Origin: Luteimonas gilva
Lineage (GTDB): Bacteria > Pseudomonadota > Gammaproteobacteria > Xanthomonadales > Xanthomonadaceae
Assembly: GCF_005239095.1 (NCBI RefSeq)
Contig: NZ_SZUA01000001.1
Location: 1,035,049-1,099,048, forward strand
Direction of reading: 5' to 3'
DNA: 64,000 nucleotides
The notes beneath the pieces are model-generated. The model did not search any database, was not told the DNA's origin, and worked only from the letters and a program-made list of their open reading frames with translations. The position numbers and the translations under genes were made by a program. This document shows, one piece after another, positions 26,876-39,989 of this stretch (the stretch's first letter is position 1; every line of letters starts with the position of its first letter).

Positions 26876-26966
26876 GTGGAGCCGAGCCTGCTCGACTGCT
26901 CTTCGTCCACGAAACGAAGCGTTAGGTCTCGTTGCGAAAAGCAGTCGAGCAGGCTCGACTCTACAA
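26876..26966. repeat. Type C palindromic repeat
   Basis: Inverted arms GAGCCGAGCCTGCTCGACTG and CAGTCGAGCAGGCTCGACTC around a 40-bp centre. Related to the compound element at 54483-54633 (shared TGTAGAGC...GCTCTACA ends). Confidence 0.75.
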
Positions 26967-26977
26967 GTGCGCCTTTC

Positions 26978-27013
26978 GCTTTGTAGGAGCGGCCTCAGCC
27001 GCCTCTACAAAAG
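26978..27013. repeat. Short REP element (type A, minimal)
   Basis: GCTTTGTAGGAGCGGC followed after a few bases by GCCGCCTCTACAAAAGC: one short hairpin of the type A family, next to the type C repeat and the tRNA-Arg terminator. Confidence 0.7.
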
Positions 27014-27021
27014 CGGGAAAG

Positions 27022-27053
27022 AAAAAAGCCAGCGATCGCTCGCTGGCTTTTTT
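27022..27053 (-). terminator. Rho-independent terminator of tRNA-Arg
   Basis: A perfect 14-bp stem, AAAAAAGCCAGCGA with TCGCTGGCTTTTTT, around a 4-nt loop, 7 nt beyond the tRNA-Arg 3' end. It is symmetric, so it can also stop transcripts on the plus strand. Confidence 0.85.
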
Positions 27054-27060
27054 CTTTGGA

Positions 27061-27137
27061 TGGCGCGCCCGGAGAGATTCGAACTCCCGACCCCCAAGTT
27101 CGTAGCCTGGTGCTCTATCCAGCTGAGCTACGGGCGC
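27061..27137 (-). tRNA. tRNA-Arg (anticodon ACG)
   Basis: A 77-nt cloverleaf with encoded CCA. Acceptor stem GCGCCCG/CGGGCGC, D-arm TAGCTCAGCTGGATAGAGCA, anticodon stem CCAGG/CTTGG with loop CTACGAA (ACG, read as ICG), T-arm GTTCGAATC. The terminator follows directly. Confidence 0.96.
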
Positions 27138-27467
27138 AGAAGCGGAATTGTGCCGAATATGACCAGCATCGGTCAATTCGATTTGCATCTTTTTTGCCGG
27201 ATCGGCCGGCCGGCCGCTCGTTCGGAAGGCGGAATTTCCGCGACTTCGAACTGACGGAAACAGAGGGAGTTACGTCGTCTAACCTAGCCCTCGGCCTCGT
27301 AAGCCTTTGATGCTGCTGGACCGCTTGGCACAGTCGTCCAAGGGATATCCAAGCGCAATCATACCGTTTGCCACGCCCTCCGCGGAAGCCCTTGCACCCC
27401 TAGACCGATTACCCTTTGCGAAAGTGCCGCCCAGAGGATTCCGGCCGGGCGGGCAGACCGTGGAGGG
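27138..27467. other. Gene-free stretch between tRNA-Arg and the sensor kinase
   Basis: No convincing gene, repeat or att-like copy of a tRNA end was seen. It is less GC-rich than its surroundings and contains TCTTTTTTGCC near 27187. It may be the degraded edge of the module inserted between the two tRNA genes. Confidence 0.5.
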
Positions 27468-28610
27468 TCATTTGCTGCCAAACCCCGGGCTAGGCATTGG
27501 GCGCGGGACTCCTTGGGGTCCAATAGCTCGGGGCAGTTCTACGGTGACGCGAAGCCCACCGGCGGAACGGGGTACGAGGGTGAGCGTACCTTCATGCGCG
27601 CGAGCGATGCTTTCGGCGATGGCTAGGCCAAGGCCGACGCCTGCGTGGCCGTCGCGTGTCCGTTCGGTGCCCCGCTGAAACGGCTCGACGAGCGTGGAGA
27701 CGAGCTCCGGACCGAGCTTCTCGCCGGTATTTTCCACGCTGAGCGCCACGCTCGTCGGGCCCGATTGAGTGGTGATCCAGACCGACCCTCGCTCAGGCAA
27801 GTTGTGAACGATCGCGTTGTGAACGAGGTTCGTGGCCAACTGCAACAGCAGCGTAGGCGAGCCGATGGCCAGGGCCGCCTCGCAGGAGACCTCGAGGCCG
27901 ATGCCATGCTTTTCCGCGAGAGGCAGGAGCGTTTCGGCGGCCTCTTCCGCCAGAAGAGAGAGGTCGACCCGCTCTCTGGCGAAAGAACGCTGATCCGAGC
28001 GGCTAAGCAGGAGCAATGCTTCGGTAAGGGCGATGGCTCGGGCATTGACGATGCGCAAGCGTTCGATCAGCTGGACACGTTCGTGGTCCGGATCGCTGTC
28101 CGCGACATCGAGAAGCGCCTGCGTGATCGCCAGCGGCGTGCGAAGCTCGTGGGAAGCGTTGGCTGCGAACCTCTTCTGTTCGGCGACGTGCGCGGCCAGC
28201 CGCGTCAACATGCCGTCGAAGGCATCGGCGAGTTCGCGGAACTCGTCGTTGCGCCCTTCCATGCGGATCTGGTGGGAGAGCAAGCCATTGGCGGCCATCC
28301 GGGTGGCGTCCGTGATGCGGGTCAAAGGGGCGAGCATCCGGCCAGCGAGGAACCACCCTCCCACCAGTCCGAATGCCAATAGAAACCCGAGCACCACGGC
28401 TGCCGCTGTGCCGAAGACGCTCGGCCCGAAGTTGGTCGGATCGAATACGCGCAGGACGTTGTCGAGTCTGGGCACGAGACTGCTTATCGGGCGATCTCGC
28501 AGCAGGAACACCCACACCGCGGTGAGCAGCAAGGCGCCTGCGAGCATCAAAAAGCCGGCATAGCTGAGGGCGAGTTTGAGGCGAACGCTTAAACCGGGCG
28601 CTCTATTCAT
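27468..28610 (-). CDS. Two-component sensor histidine kinase
   Basis: A 380-residue inner-membrane kinase. Two membrane spans (about 11-36 and 64-88) enclose a periplasmic loop of only about 27 residues, so it may sense within the membrane. HAMP (about 90-140), HisKA with the phospho-acceptor in FAANASHELRTPLAI, and the ATP-binding domain with NLVHNAIVHNL and GVGLGLAIAESIA follow. Start ATG 28610 overlaps the response-regulator stop by 8 nt; a longer in-frame reading overlaps that gene. It pairs with the upstream regulator and is divergent from macAB, its likely target. Confidence 0.92.
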   Translation of the reverse strand: MNRAPGLSVRLKLALSYAGFLMLAGALLLTAVWVFLLRDRPISSLVPRLDNVLRVFDPTNFGPSVFGTAAAVVLGFLLAFGLVGGWFLAGRMLAPLTRITDATRMAANGLLSHQIRMEGRNDEFRELADAFDGMLTRLAAHVAEQKRFAANASHELRTPLAITQALLDVADSDPDHERVQLIERLRIVNARAIALTEALLLLSRSDQRSFARERVDLSLLAEEAAETLLPLAEKHGIGLEVSCEAALAIGSPTLLLQLATNLVHNAIVHNLPERGSVWITTQSGPTSVALSVENTGEKLGPELVSTLVEPFQRGTERTRDGHAGVGLGLAIAESIARAHEGTLTLVPRSAGGLRVTVELPRAIGPQGVPRPMPSPGFGSK

Positions 28611-29283
28611 CCGCGCTCTCGCCTTTCGTGTCGATGCGGTAGCCGACACCGGGCACCGTGGCGATGAGCCAGGGATGGCCCAGGCGTTTGCGCAGGGCCG
28701 AGAGCGTGATGCGCACGGCATTGGTGAACGGGTCCGCGTTTTCGTCCCATGCGCGCTCCAAAAGCTCTTCGGCGCTGACGACGCCGCCTTCGGCGGCGAC
28801 GAGCACTTCCAGCACAGCGAACTGCTTCCGGGTCAGCGCCACATAACGGCCGTCACGATAAACCTGCCGGCGAAACGGATCTAAGCGAAGACCCGCGATC
28901 TCACGCACCGGCGGCCTCGCGCGTGCGCGTCGCCGGTCGAGCGCTCTGAGCCGGAGCACGAGTTCTCGAAGCGCAAAGGGCTTGGTGAGATAGTCGTCGG
29001 CGCCCAGTTCGAATCCCGATGCCTTGTCGTCGAGCCGGTCGGCGGCGGTCAGCATCAGGATCGGCATCCCGCGGTTCGAGGCGACGATGGTCTTGGCGAT
29101 CTCGTCGCCCGAAGGGCCGGGAATATCGCGGTCGAGGACGGCGACATCGTAGGTATTGATGCTCAGCAGTTCCAAGGCGGCATGCCCGTCGCCGGCGATG
29201 TCCGCACTGATCGCTTCCAGCCGCAGGCCGTCGCGAATGGCCTCCGCAAGATAAGGCTCGTCCTCGACGATCAATACGCGCAT
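28603..29283 (-). CDS. OmpR-family response regulator
   Basis: A 226-residue regulator: receiver domain (about 1-115; acidic pocket VEDE, phospho-Asp in VLDRDIPGPSGDE, switch Thr/Ala in MLTAADR, Lys in YLTKPFALREL) and a winged-helix DNA-binding domain (about 130-220; LTRKQFAVLEVL, TVPGVGYRI). It is first in the regulator-kinase pair and divergent from macA across 87 bp that holds an inverted repeat, CCGTAT-N10-ATACGG. Confidence 0.94.
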   Translation of the reverse strand: MRVLIVEDEPYLAEAIRDGLRLEAISADIAGDGHAALELLSINTYDVAVLDRDIPGPSGDEIAKTIVASNRGMPILMLTAADRLDDKASGFELGADDYLTKPFALRELVLRLRALDRRRARARPPVREIAGLRLDPFRRQVYRDGRYVALTRKQFAVLEVLVAAEGGVVSAEELLERAWDENADPFTNAVRITLSALRKRLGHPWLIATVPGVGYRIDTKGESADE

Positions 29284-29316
29284 ACACCGTCATTGTACGA
29301 GACCAACATATCGTTT

Positions 29317-29338
29317 CCGTATCGAAAAAAGCATACGG
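29317..29338. promoter_or_regulatory. Inverted repeat in the regulator/macA divergent region
   Basis: Perfect inverted repeat CCGTAT-N10-ATACGG, 33 nt upstream of the macA ATG and 34 nt upstream of the regulator ATG. A good candidate binding site for the adjacent OmpR-type regulator. Confidence 0.45.
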
Positions 29339-29370
29339 CCCGGCAACATCGGGGCGGTCTTAATGGCGGC

Positions 29371-30603
29371 ATGATCTCCGATACGCACCGGCAAAACGCG
29401 GCGCCAGGACGCAGGGAGCCGTCGAGGCGGCGGAAGGCGGCCATACTCGCGACCGCCGTCGCCGGATTGGCGCTCGCGATCGGCGGCTACTTCCTTCTGC
29501 AGCCCCCGCCCGCCCCGACGGTGGCCACCACGGAAGTCAGGATCGGCGATATCGAGCAGACGGTGGTAGCGACCGGGAAGATCCGCCCCAAGGAACTGGT
29601 CAGCGTGGGCGCGCAGGTTTCGGGCCAGGTCAGACGCATCGACGTATCGCTAGGCCAGCAGGTGCGCGCCGGACAGCAGATCGCCGAAATCGATCCCAGG
29701 CCCCAAGAACTGGCGTTGCGCGATGCGCAGGCCGCTGTCGAGACCCTGCGCGCGCAGCGCGCAGCGCGGGCGGCGGTCCAGGAACAAGCCGCACTCGCCT
29801 TCGAGCGCCAACGGCTCATGCTGGCCAAAGGCGTGACGGCGCGCGTCGACTACGAAGCGGCACGCGCCTCCTTGACATCGCTCAAAAGCGAGTTGCGCTC
29901 GTTCGACGCGCAAATCGTCCAAGCGCAGGCACAGGTCGACACGGCTCGCATCAATCTCGGTTATACGCGGATCGTCGCGCCGATGGACGGCGTGGTCGTC
30001 GCGGTCGTGACCAAACAGGGCCAAACCGTCAACGCGCTGCAGGACACGCCTACCATCGTCATGCTCGCGCGATTGGACGTCATGACCATCCGCGCCGAAA
30101 TTTCCGAAGCCGATGTCGAGAAGATCAAGCCTGGCCAGACGGTTTGGTTCACGACCCTCGGCGCGCCGGATCAGCGCCGTCAAGCGCGACTCGATTGGAT
30201 AGAGCCCGCTCCGGAATCGATCGTTGCGGACACCGACTCCACCGCATCGGCAGCGAGCGCGAGCACGCCGAAGGCGGTCTACTACAACGCCCTGTTCGAC
30301 GTTCCCAATGCCGACGGCCGCCTCCGGCCTTCGATGACCGCTCAGGTATCGGTCCTGCTCGCCCAAGTGCACGATGCATTGATCATTCCGGTAGCCGCGC
30401 TTCAGCGAGGCGATGGCCCGGACCGCGGCAAGGTGCGCGTGCTCGATGCGCATGGCCGGCCTGTCGAACGCCGAATCAGGACCGGCGCATCCGACGACAG
30501 CAACATCGTCGTGCTTTCGGGACTGAGGCTCGGCGAAAAAGTGGTGATCGCCCAAGCGGCGCCGGATACCGACGGCGACAGCGGCGCGAACGTAGGCGGC
30601 TGA
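29371..30603 (+). CDS. macA: MacA-like periplasmic adaptor of an ABC efflux pump
   Basis: A 410-residue membrane-fusion protein: one N-terminal membrane anchor (about 23-45), the lipoyl half-motif (VVATGKIRPKELVSVGAQVS), a coiled-coil hairpin (about 100-180, rich in QAAVETLRAQRAARAA-type heptads), then beta-barrel and membrane-proximal domains (YTRIVAPMDGVVV; RPSMTAQVSVLL). It links MacB to an outer-membrane TolC channel, not encoded here. ATG 29371 fits the anchor; longer readings cross the divergent promoter. It ends 2 nt before macB. Confidence 0.92.
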   Translation: MISDTHRQNAAPGRREPSRRRKAAILATAVAGLALAIGGYFLLQPPPAPTVATTEVRIGDIEQTVVATGKIRPKELVSVGAQVSGQVRRIDVSLGQQVRAGQQIAEIDPRPQELALRDAQAAVETLRAQRAARAAVQEQAALAFERQRLMLAKGVTARVDYEAARASLTSLKSELRSFDAQIVQAQAQVDTARINLGYTRIVAPMDGVVVAVVTKQGQTVNALQDTPTIVMLARLDVMTIRAEISEADVEKIKPGQTVWFTTLGAPDQRRQARLDWIEPAPESIVADTDSTASAASASTPKAVYYNALFDVPNADGRLRPSMTAQVSVLLAQVHDALIIPVAALQRGDGPDRGKVRVLDAHGRPVERRIRTGASDDSNIVVLSGLRLGEKVVIAQAAPDTDGDSGANVGG

Positions 30604-30605
30604 CC

Positions 30606-32558
<1,953 letters not shown>

Positions 32559-32674
32559 AATTCCTTCGCGGTATGGTCGGAAGATAGATGCACGCCCAAG
32601 CATGGCTGCTGATCGATGTCGAAGGCGATGGGCGCACGCGCGCCCATCGCGACCAGGCCGACGCGTATCGCGCC

Positions 32675-33559
32675 TTATTTCAGCGGGAGAAACAGTTCCA
32701 AGACGACTTCATGCGCCGGCGATTCCGGAATGAGGGAGAGCCGGCGTTGGCAGTAGATCGGAAACTCGCCGGCTTCTTCACCGCTCGCCGGAAGCCAGTC
32801 GCGATAGAGGTAGAGCGCGGCGGGTTCGAGATTGGTGGTATTGCCTGGGTAGCGCAACACCGCGCGGCGCCCGCCCGGAATCACCCCCGCTTTCACCTGC
32901 ATGTCGTTGGCTTCGATCGGCCGGTCGGTCGCCACGCACAGGTCCATGCGATATTCCGCCGGATTGGCGGGGTTTCGCTCGGATCGAAAGACCATGAAGG
33001 TGGGGCTTATTTCGGGCGGCAGGCCGGCAGCGTTACGCCAATCCATCAGCCGCTGGCGAGTATCGCCGATGGTTTTCCGGTCGCCGCGATGCTCGATGAT
33101 CGCCACAGGCGTGGGAGACACATCGCGGATCGTTACGTCGTCGTTGCTAAAAGTTATTCGCATGAGCTTATTCCTCGCGTTGTCGAGAGGCCCAAAGGCC
33201 GCAAGCCACGCTCCCCAGTCGGGAGACTTTCGGAACAACGAAGGCGATTGCCCGAACCTTTGCCGAAAGGCGCGGGCGAAGGCATCCGGTGCGTCGTAAC
33301 CGGCATCCATCGCTATGTCCGTGACGCTTTGGGCGTCGTTCGAGGCCAGCCGGTGCGAAGCGCGCTTCATACGAGCAAGCTGCACATAACGGTGGACGGA
33401 CAACCCGAAGGTCGCCGTAAACTGCCGGTGGAAATGAAACTTCGAGAAGGCGGCGATCCGGCTCACCGTTTCCAGATCCAAATCGTCGCCTAGATGCCGA
33501 TCGATATGGTCCAGCACCCTCAGCATCCGGGCATGATAATTTTCAAGCGCCGGCTTCAT
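32675..33559 (-). CDS. AraC-family regulator with GyrI-like effector domain
   Basis: A 294-residue protein: two AraC helix-turn-helix motifs at about 1-110 (LETVSRIAAFSKFHFHRQF; SVTDIAMDAGYDAPDAFARAF, then RQRFGQSPSLFRK) followed by a GyrI/SOUL-like small-molecule-binding domain (about 130-294; PTPVAIIEHRGD). This is the Rob/SoxS-like multidrug regulator architecture. Start ATG 33559 (MKPALENYHARM); an earlier in-frame start adds non-homologous Arg/Pro-rich residues. Convergent with macB; may regulate the pump or its own gene. Confidence 0.9.
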   Translation of the reverse strand: MKPALENYHARMLRVLDHIDRHLGDDLDLETVSRIAAFSKFHFHRQFTATFGLSVHRYVQLARMKRASHRLASNDAQSVTDIAMDAGYDAPDAFARAFRQRFGQSPSLFRKSPDWGAWLAAFGPLDNARNKLMRITFSNDDVTIRDVSPTPVAIIEHRGDRKTIGDTRQRLMDWRNAAGLPPEISPTFMVFRSERNPANPAEYRMDLCVATDRPIEANDMQVKAGVIPGGRRAVLRYPGNTTNLEPAALYLYRDWLPASGEEAGEFPIYCQRRLSLIPESPAHEVVLELFLPLK

Positions 33560-33954
33560 CGGTCGTTCCTTTGTGGCCACGCCATCTTGGTGCCGAGGGC
33601 GGCAATGCGCTCGACCGATCTTGCGGTTTGGGCCGGTGTCCTCGGGGAGCAGACAACGCGAGCGCAGCCGACACGGCCATGCGGGTCGCAAGTGACGGAG
33701 CGCTTGATGGCCAGGCGCCGCAGCTGCTCGCGGAGCCGCGAGGAGTATCGGGCTGAGGTGGGATGATGGCCGCGGCATGGTGGACGAGACGATGCGACAG
33801 GCGCATGGGGCGTCCAACGCCATCCGGCTATTCGCTTCCCCTGCGATCCATGAAAATCAAGAGATCGGGAGAACCGGCGGAGGCTGAGGGGCAAGGCGGG
33901 AATGCTCGCAATCCGCAAGCTTGTGCTTCCGCCAAGCGCCGGGCGCGGTAAAAC
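33560..33954. other. Gene-free stretch between the AraC gene and tRNA-Ser
   Basis: No credible gene, hairpin or repeat was recognised in these 395 bp. It presumably carries the promoter of the AraC gene and the 3' boundary of the tRNA-Ser transcript. No integrase, att duplication or pseudogene was found. Confidence 0.5.
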
Positions 33955-34047
33955 TGGCGGAGACTGAGGGATTCGAACCCTCGATGGAGCTTTTGACCCC
34001 ATACTCCCTTAGCAGGGGAGCCCCTTCGGCCTCTCGGGCAAGTCTCC
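33955..34047 (-). tRNA. tRNA-Ser (anticodon GCT)
   Basis: A 93-nt class II tRNA with encoded CCA: acceptor stem GGAGACT/AGTCTCC, anticodon loop CTGCTAA (GCT, reads AGC/AGU), a long variable arm and T-arm GGTTCGAATCCC. Upstream of it on the same strand lie csrA and alaS. Confidence 0.96.
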
Positions 34048-34101
34048 GGGTATCGCGCGAACCGGATTGCGCCCGGTTCGCGAAGGGCGCAAGGATACCG
34101 G

Positions 34102-34332
34102 TCAGCCCGCCTGCGGTAAACCTTGCAGGGATTGCGGTTCGTTGCCCTGGTCGGGTTTGCCGGCTTCTTCGCCGCGCTGGATACGCTGGTAGATCTCTTC
34201 GCGGTGGACCGCGACGTCCTTGGGCGCAGTGATCCCGATGCGCACCTGATTGCCCTTGACGCCGAGGACGGTGACGGTCACCGAATCGCCGATCATCAGG
34301 GTTTCGCCAACACGGCGGGTCAAAATCAACAT
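34102..34332 (-). CDS. csrA: Carbon storage regulator CsrA (RsmA)
   Basis: Small homodimeric RNA-binding protein that blocks or activates translation at GGA motifs. The 76-residue protein begins [16 protein letters not shown] and has [25 protein letters not shown]; residues after about 60 are a longer-than-usual tail. ATG 34332 is chosen over an upstream start that only adds [10 protein letters not shown]. The SD (GGAGATTT) itself contains a GGA motif and a GTCCGC/GCGGAC hairpin lies upstream, suggesting autoregulation. Located between alaS and tRNA-Ser as in other xanthomonads and pseudomonads. Confidence 0.96.
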   Translation of the reverse strand: MLILTRRVGETLMIGDSVTVTVLGVKGNQVRIGITAPKDVAVHREEIYQRIQRGEEAGKPDQGNEPQSLQGLPQAG

Positions 34333-34387
34333 AAGAGGAAATCTCCGTAAGCCTGCAGCCAAGTCCGCAGGCGGACGTTTTCGCTTA

Positions 34388-34417
34388 ATTATTTGAACTG
34401 GTCGAAAACGCTTACAA
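34388..34417 (-). promoter_or_regulatory. Predicted csrA promoter
   Basis: Minus strand: TTGTAA (34417-34412), 18-bp spacer, AATAAT (34393-34388, five of six consensus bases). It would give a leader of roughly 50 nt that includes the GTCCGC/GCGGAC hairpin. Confidence 0.5.
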
Positions 34418-34486
34418 CCGTTTAAAAACGTGAAGCATCATACAAACCGGCCTTCACGTGCAACAAGGGCTAAAGTCATGGGCGAT

Positions 34487-37126
<2,640 letters not shown>

Positions 37127-37340
37127 AAGGCTTACGGATGGCGGGCGGGCGCCGTGCCGGCCCCGCGATGCCCTCAAGATGCGGGCGCGGGGTCGAGCAG
37201 ACAACCCAATCGGGCTAGGTTAGCAGGCCGGCGGCCGTCTTTAGCCCCTCTGCGCTGCACAGAGGCGTCGAAACCTCCCAAAGCGGCCGACCCGCATTGC
37301 GGAAGCGGCTTATGGCAGCGGCTTTAGCGCGAGCGGGGTT

Positions 37341-37423
37341 TGTGGGAGCGGCTTTAGCCGCGAGCTTTTTTCGCATGCGGCTATGACCTGACGGAAAGAT
37401 CCCGCGGCTAAAGCCGCTCCCAC
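37341..37423. repeat. REP palindrome (type A) between recX and alaS
   Basis: TGTGGGAGCGGCTTTAGCCG and its inverted copy, extended by GAGCTTTT on one side only. The 311-bp gene-free stretch 37127-37437 holds this element and, at 37308-37335, a partial GCGGCTTTAGCGCGAGC copy; otherwise nothing recognised except what must be the alaS promoter. Confidence 0.85.
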
Positions 37424-37437
37424 CAAAAACCGGCAGT

Positions 37438-37944
37438 TCAGAACGGATCGTCCGGATCGAAGCGGGTGGCGGTGCGGATGTGGTCGGCGGCGAAGCCGCG
37501 GCGGAACAGGAAATCGGCCGCCTTGCGCTGCATGCCGCGATCCTCGGCTGCCGCCGCGCCGAAACGGCGGCGAATCATGTCGCGGGCCAGCTCGGCCCAA
37601 TCGCCGTCGAACGTATCCAGCGCGGCCGCGACGGCTTCCCGGTCCAGCCCATGGGTGCCGAGTTCGGCGCGGATCCGGATCGGACCATAGCCGCTACCGG
37701 CGCGGCTGCGCACCAGGCTTTCGGCGAAACGGACGTCGTCCTGCCAGCCTTCCGCGGTGAGACGGGAAATAGCGGCCTCGGCTTCAGCGCGATCCACGCC
37801 GCGTACCGCCAACTTGCGGGTGAGTTCTTTGCGCGAATGCTCGCGGCGGGTCAGCAGGCCCAATGCGCGCTGGAGCGGCGTGGGCTCGGGTCGCGGACGA
37901 CGAGGGCGTTGCGGCTTCCTCGAGTTGTCGGCGGATTCCGTCAA
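37438..37944 (-). CDS. recX: Regulatory protein RecX
   Basis: Inhibitor and modulator of RecA filaments. The 168-residue protein is mostly alpha-helical in three tandem helix repeats: [40 protein letters not shown] and [19 protein letters not shown]. Length is normal. It lies 157 nt downstream of recA on the same strand, the usual place, with a type E repeat in the gap. Possibly expressed by readthrough from recA. Confidence 0.93.
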   Translation of the reverse strand: MTESADNSRKPQRPRRPRPEPTPLQRALGLLTRREHSRKELTRKLAVRGVDRAEAEAAISRLTAEGWQDDVRFAESLVRSRAGSGYGPIRIRAELGTHGLDREAVAAALDTFDGDWAELARDMIRRRFGAAAAEDRGMQRKAADFLFRRGFAADHIRTATRFDPDDPF

Positions 37945-38023
37945 GGGCGATGGTTCCGAATAAGGCGAGCATGGGTATGCTCGCGGAATTGCGGCAAAAC
38001 AATACTTCCTCGCTCATCCCGAT

Positions 38024-38086
38024 CCTCTCCGCAAGCGGGAGAGTTCAAGAGAAGGACCCGCCTCTCCCGTCCCTGGGGGAGGCAAA
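38024..38086. repeat. Type E repeat between recA and recX
   Basis: CCTCTCCGCAAGCGGGAGAG followed by CCCGCCTCTCCCGTCCCTGG and GGAGGCAAA: a shorter, inverted relative of the element at 7780-7988. It forms a hairpin in the recA-recX junction and could reduce readthrough. Confidence 0.6.
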
Positions 38087-38101
38087 GTCCACTGACGCGT
38101 T

Positions 38102-39145
38102 TCAATCTTCGGCTTCTTCCTCGACAGCCTCGGCGCCGCCGGAAACGACCACCGTCGGCTTCAGCTTTTCGCGCAATGCGGCTTCCAGCTTGGTGGCGAT
38201 CTGCGGGTTGTCCTTCAGGAACTGGCGGGCGTTTTCCTTGCCCTGCCCGATCCGCTCGTCGTCGTAGCTGAACCACGAACCGGCCTTATCGACCAAGCGG
38301 GCTTCCACGCCCATCTCGATCAATTCGCCTTCGCGGCTGATGCCTTCGCCGTACAGGATCTCGGTGACGACCTGCTTGAAGGGCGGCGCCATCTTGTTCT
38401 TGACCACCTTGATCTTGGTTTGGTTGCCGATGATTTCCTCGCCCTTCTTGATCGCGCCGATGCGGCGGATATCCAGGCGCACCGAGGCGTAGAACTTCAA
38501 CGCGTTGCCGCCGGTGGTGGTTTCCGGGCTCTGGCCCGGCATCATCACGCCGATCTTCATGCGCAGCTGGTTGATGAACACCACCAGGGTGTTGGAGCGC
38601 TTGATGTTGCCGGTCAGCTTGCGCAGCGCCTGGCTCATCAGACGGGCCTGCAGGCCGGGCAGCTGGTCGCCCATCTCGCCTTCGATTTCGGCCTTGGGCG
38701 TCAGCGCCGCGACCGAGTCGATGACCACGATGTCGACCGAGCCGGAGCGGACCAGCATGTCGGCGATTTCCAAGGCCTGCTCGCCGGTGTCCGGCTGCGA
38801 CAACAGCAGTTCGTCGACGTTGACGCCGAGCTTGGCGGCGTAGATCGGATCCAGCGCGTGCTCGGCGTCGATGAAGGCCGCGGTGCCGCCGGTCTTCTGG
38901 CATTCGGCGATGGCCTGCAGCGTCAAGGTGGTCTTGCCCGAAGACTCCGGACCGTAGATTTCGACGACGCGCCCCTTAGGCAAGCCGCCGATGCCGAGCG
39001 CGATGTCGAGCATGAGCGAGCCGGTGCCGATCACCTCGGTGGCTTCGACCACGCGGTCGCCCATGCGCATCACCGAGCCTTTGCCGAACTGCTTTTCGAT
39101 CTGGGTCAAGGCGGCGGAAAGGGCGCGCTTTTTGTTCTCGTCCAT
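38102..39145 (-). CDS. recA: Recombinase RecA
   Basis: Strand-exchange ATPase and SOS co-protease. The 347-residue protein has Walker [11 protein letters not shown] (about 67-75), MAW/L2 region motifs, and signature [14 protein letters not shown]; it ends with the acidic tail EEEAED. ATG 39145 follows GGAGG on the minus strand (TCCGAGGACACC spacing). An upstream in-frame start would add 13 residues and is unlikely. It is between lexA and recX; no LexA box like that of lexA is seen in its 213-bp upstream region, which has two inverted repeats instead. Confidence 0.98.
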   Translation of the reverse strand: MDENKKRALSAALTQIEKQFGKGSVMRMGDRVVEATEVIGTGSLMLDIALGIGGLPKGRVVEIYGPESSGKTTLTLQAIAECQKTGGTAAFIDAEHALDPIYAAKLGVNVDELLLSQPDTGEQALEIADMLVRSGSVDIVVIDSVAALTPKAEIEGEMGDQLPGLQARLMSQALRKLTGNIKRSNTLVVFINQLRMKIGVMMPGQSPETTTGGNALKFYASVRLDIRRIGAIKKGEEIIGNQTKIKVVKNKMAPPFKQVVTEILYGEGISREGELIEMGVEARLVDKAGSWFSYDDERIGQGKENARQFLKDNPQIATKLEAALREKLKPTVVVSGGAEAVEEEAED

Positions 39146-39188
39146 CGTGGTGTCCTCGGAGGTGTCGAATCGGGTTGAAGGCAATCTA

Positions 39189-39256
39189 AGCGGCCGCGGT
39201 CGCAGAGGCTGAGACCTCGCGGCCGCTATCGAAAAAATATTCTCCGAGGCTCGGAG
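39189..39256. promoter_or_regulatory. Two inverted repeats upstream of recA
   Basis: AGCGGCCGCG-N19-CGCGGCCGCT (39189-39227) and CTCCGAG-G-CTCGGAG (39242-39256). They lie between recA and lexA with a run of A/T between them. They may form a structured recA leader or mark regulator binding. They are not a LexA box. Confidence 0.4.
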
Positions 39257-39358
39257 CGAGCATCGACGGTTGACGCAAAGCGGAGTCGGAAAACGCCGCC
39301 GTCGCGAGGCGAAGAAATCCGGCGCGGGCGCCGCGAGGGGTTGCGCGGCAACGAAGCG

Positions 39359-39988
39359 TCACCGGTTAGGCCTCACCAGGCCGCAGTACAGGCCTTCGAT
39401 GGCGAAGTCCTGGTCCGGCAGGACCTCGATCGGTTCGTAATCGGGATTGCGCGGCAGCAGGCGGATCTTGTCCTTGCCGATCTTCAGCAGCTTGACCGTG
39501 ATCTCGTCGTCGATGCGGGCCACCACGATCTGGCCGGAACGGGCGTCGCGAGTGCGGTGCACGCCGATCAGATCGCCATGGAAGATGCCCTCATCGCGCA
39601 TCGAGTCGCCCTTGACCCGGAGCAGGTAGTCAGGCGAGGGCGAGAAAAAGTTGCGATCCAGCAACGCATAGTCGTCCGAGCCGATGTCGGCGCCGATGGG
39701 CGCGCCTGCAGCGACCTGACCCAGGATAGGCAAACGGACGGCATTATCGGCGATCAGGTCGTCATTGGACCCCATTTCCGGCTTAACCAGCCGAATGCTG
39801 CGGGCCTGGCCGGGGATCCGCTTGATTACTCCAGCCTGCTCCAATGCGTCCAAGTGATACTGGGCCGCGCGCACGCCCTTGAAGCCGAAGGCCTTAGCGA
39901 TTTCCGTCTGCGAGGGCGGGCCTTCGCCGGCTTCGATACGTTCGGCGATCAGCGCGAGGATGGCTTGCTGGGTGTCGGTCAGGTCCAT
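39359..39988 (-). CDS. lexA: SOS repressor LexA
   Basis: Self-cleaving repressor of the SOS regulon. The 209-residue protein has an N-terminal winged helix (about 1-65; SQTEIAKAFGFKGVRAAQYHL), the Ala-Gly cleavage site in LGQVAAGAPIG, and the Ser-Lys dyad (LRVKGDSMRDEGIF; VARIDDEITVKLLK). ATG 39988 is fixed by the family N-terminus (MDLTDTQQAILA). The operator ends 1 nt before the ATG and the predicted promoter places transcription at that nucleotide, with no SD, so the mRNA is probably leaderless. Longer readings run through the operator. Confidence 0.96.
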   Translation of the reverse strand: MDLTDTQQAILALIAERIEAGEGPPSQTEIAKAFGFKGVRAAQYHLDALEQAGVIKRIPGQARSIRLVKPEMGSNDDLIADNAVRLPILGQVAAGAPIGADIGSDDYALLDRNFFSPSPDYLLRVKGDSMRDEGIFHGDLIGVHRTRDARSGQIVVARIDDEITVKLLKIGKDKIRLLPRNPDYEPIEVLPDQDFAIEGLYCGLVRPNR

Positions 39989-39989
39989 G

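Noticed and set aside
26967-27254. Open reading frames containing PERFELPTPKFVAW and GEIRTPDPQVRSL
   Set aside because: These are translations of the strand opposite tRNA-Arg, a known source of false proteins.
27138-27467. att site next to tRNA-Arg
   Set aside because: No direct copy of a tRNA 3' end was found; the stretch is only degenerate sequence.
33921-34232. Reading frame with TEGFEPSMELLTPYSLS
   Set aside because: Antisense of tRNA-Ser; a common spurious annotation, not a gene.
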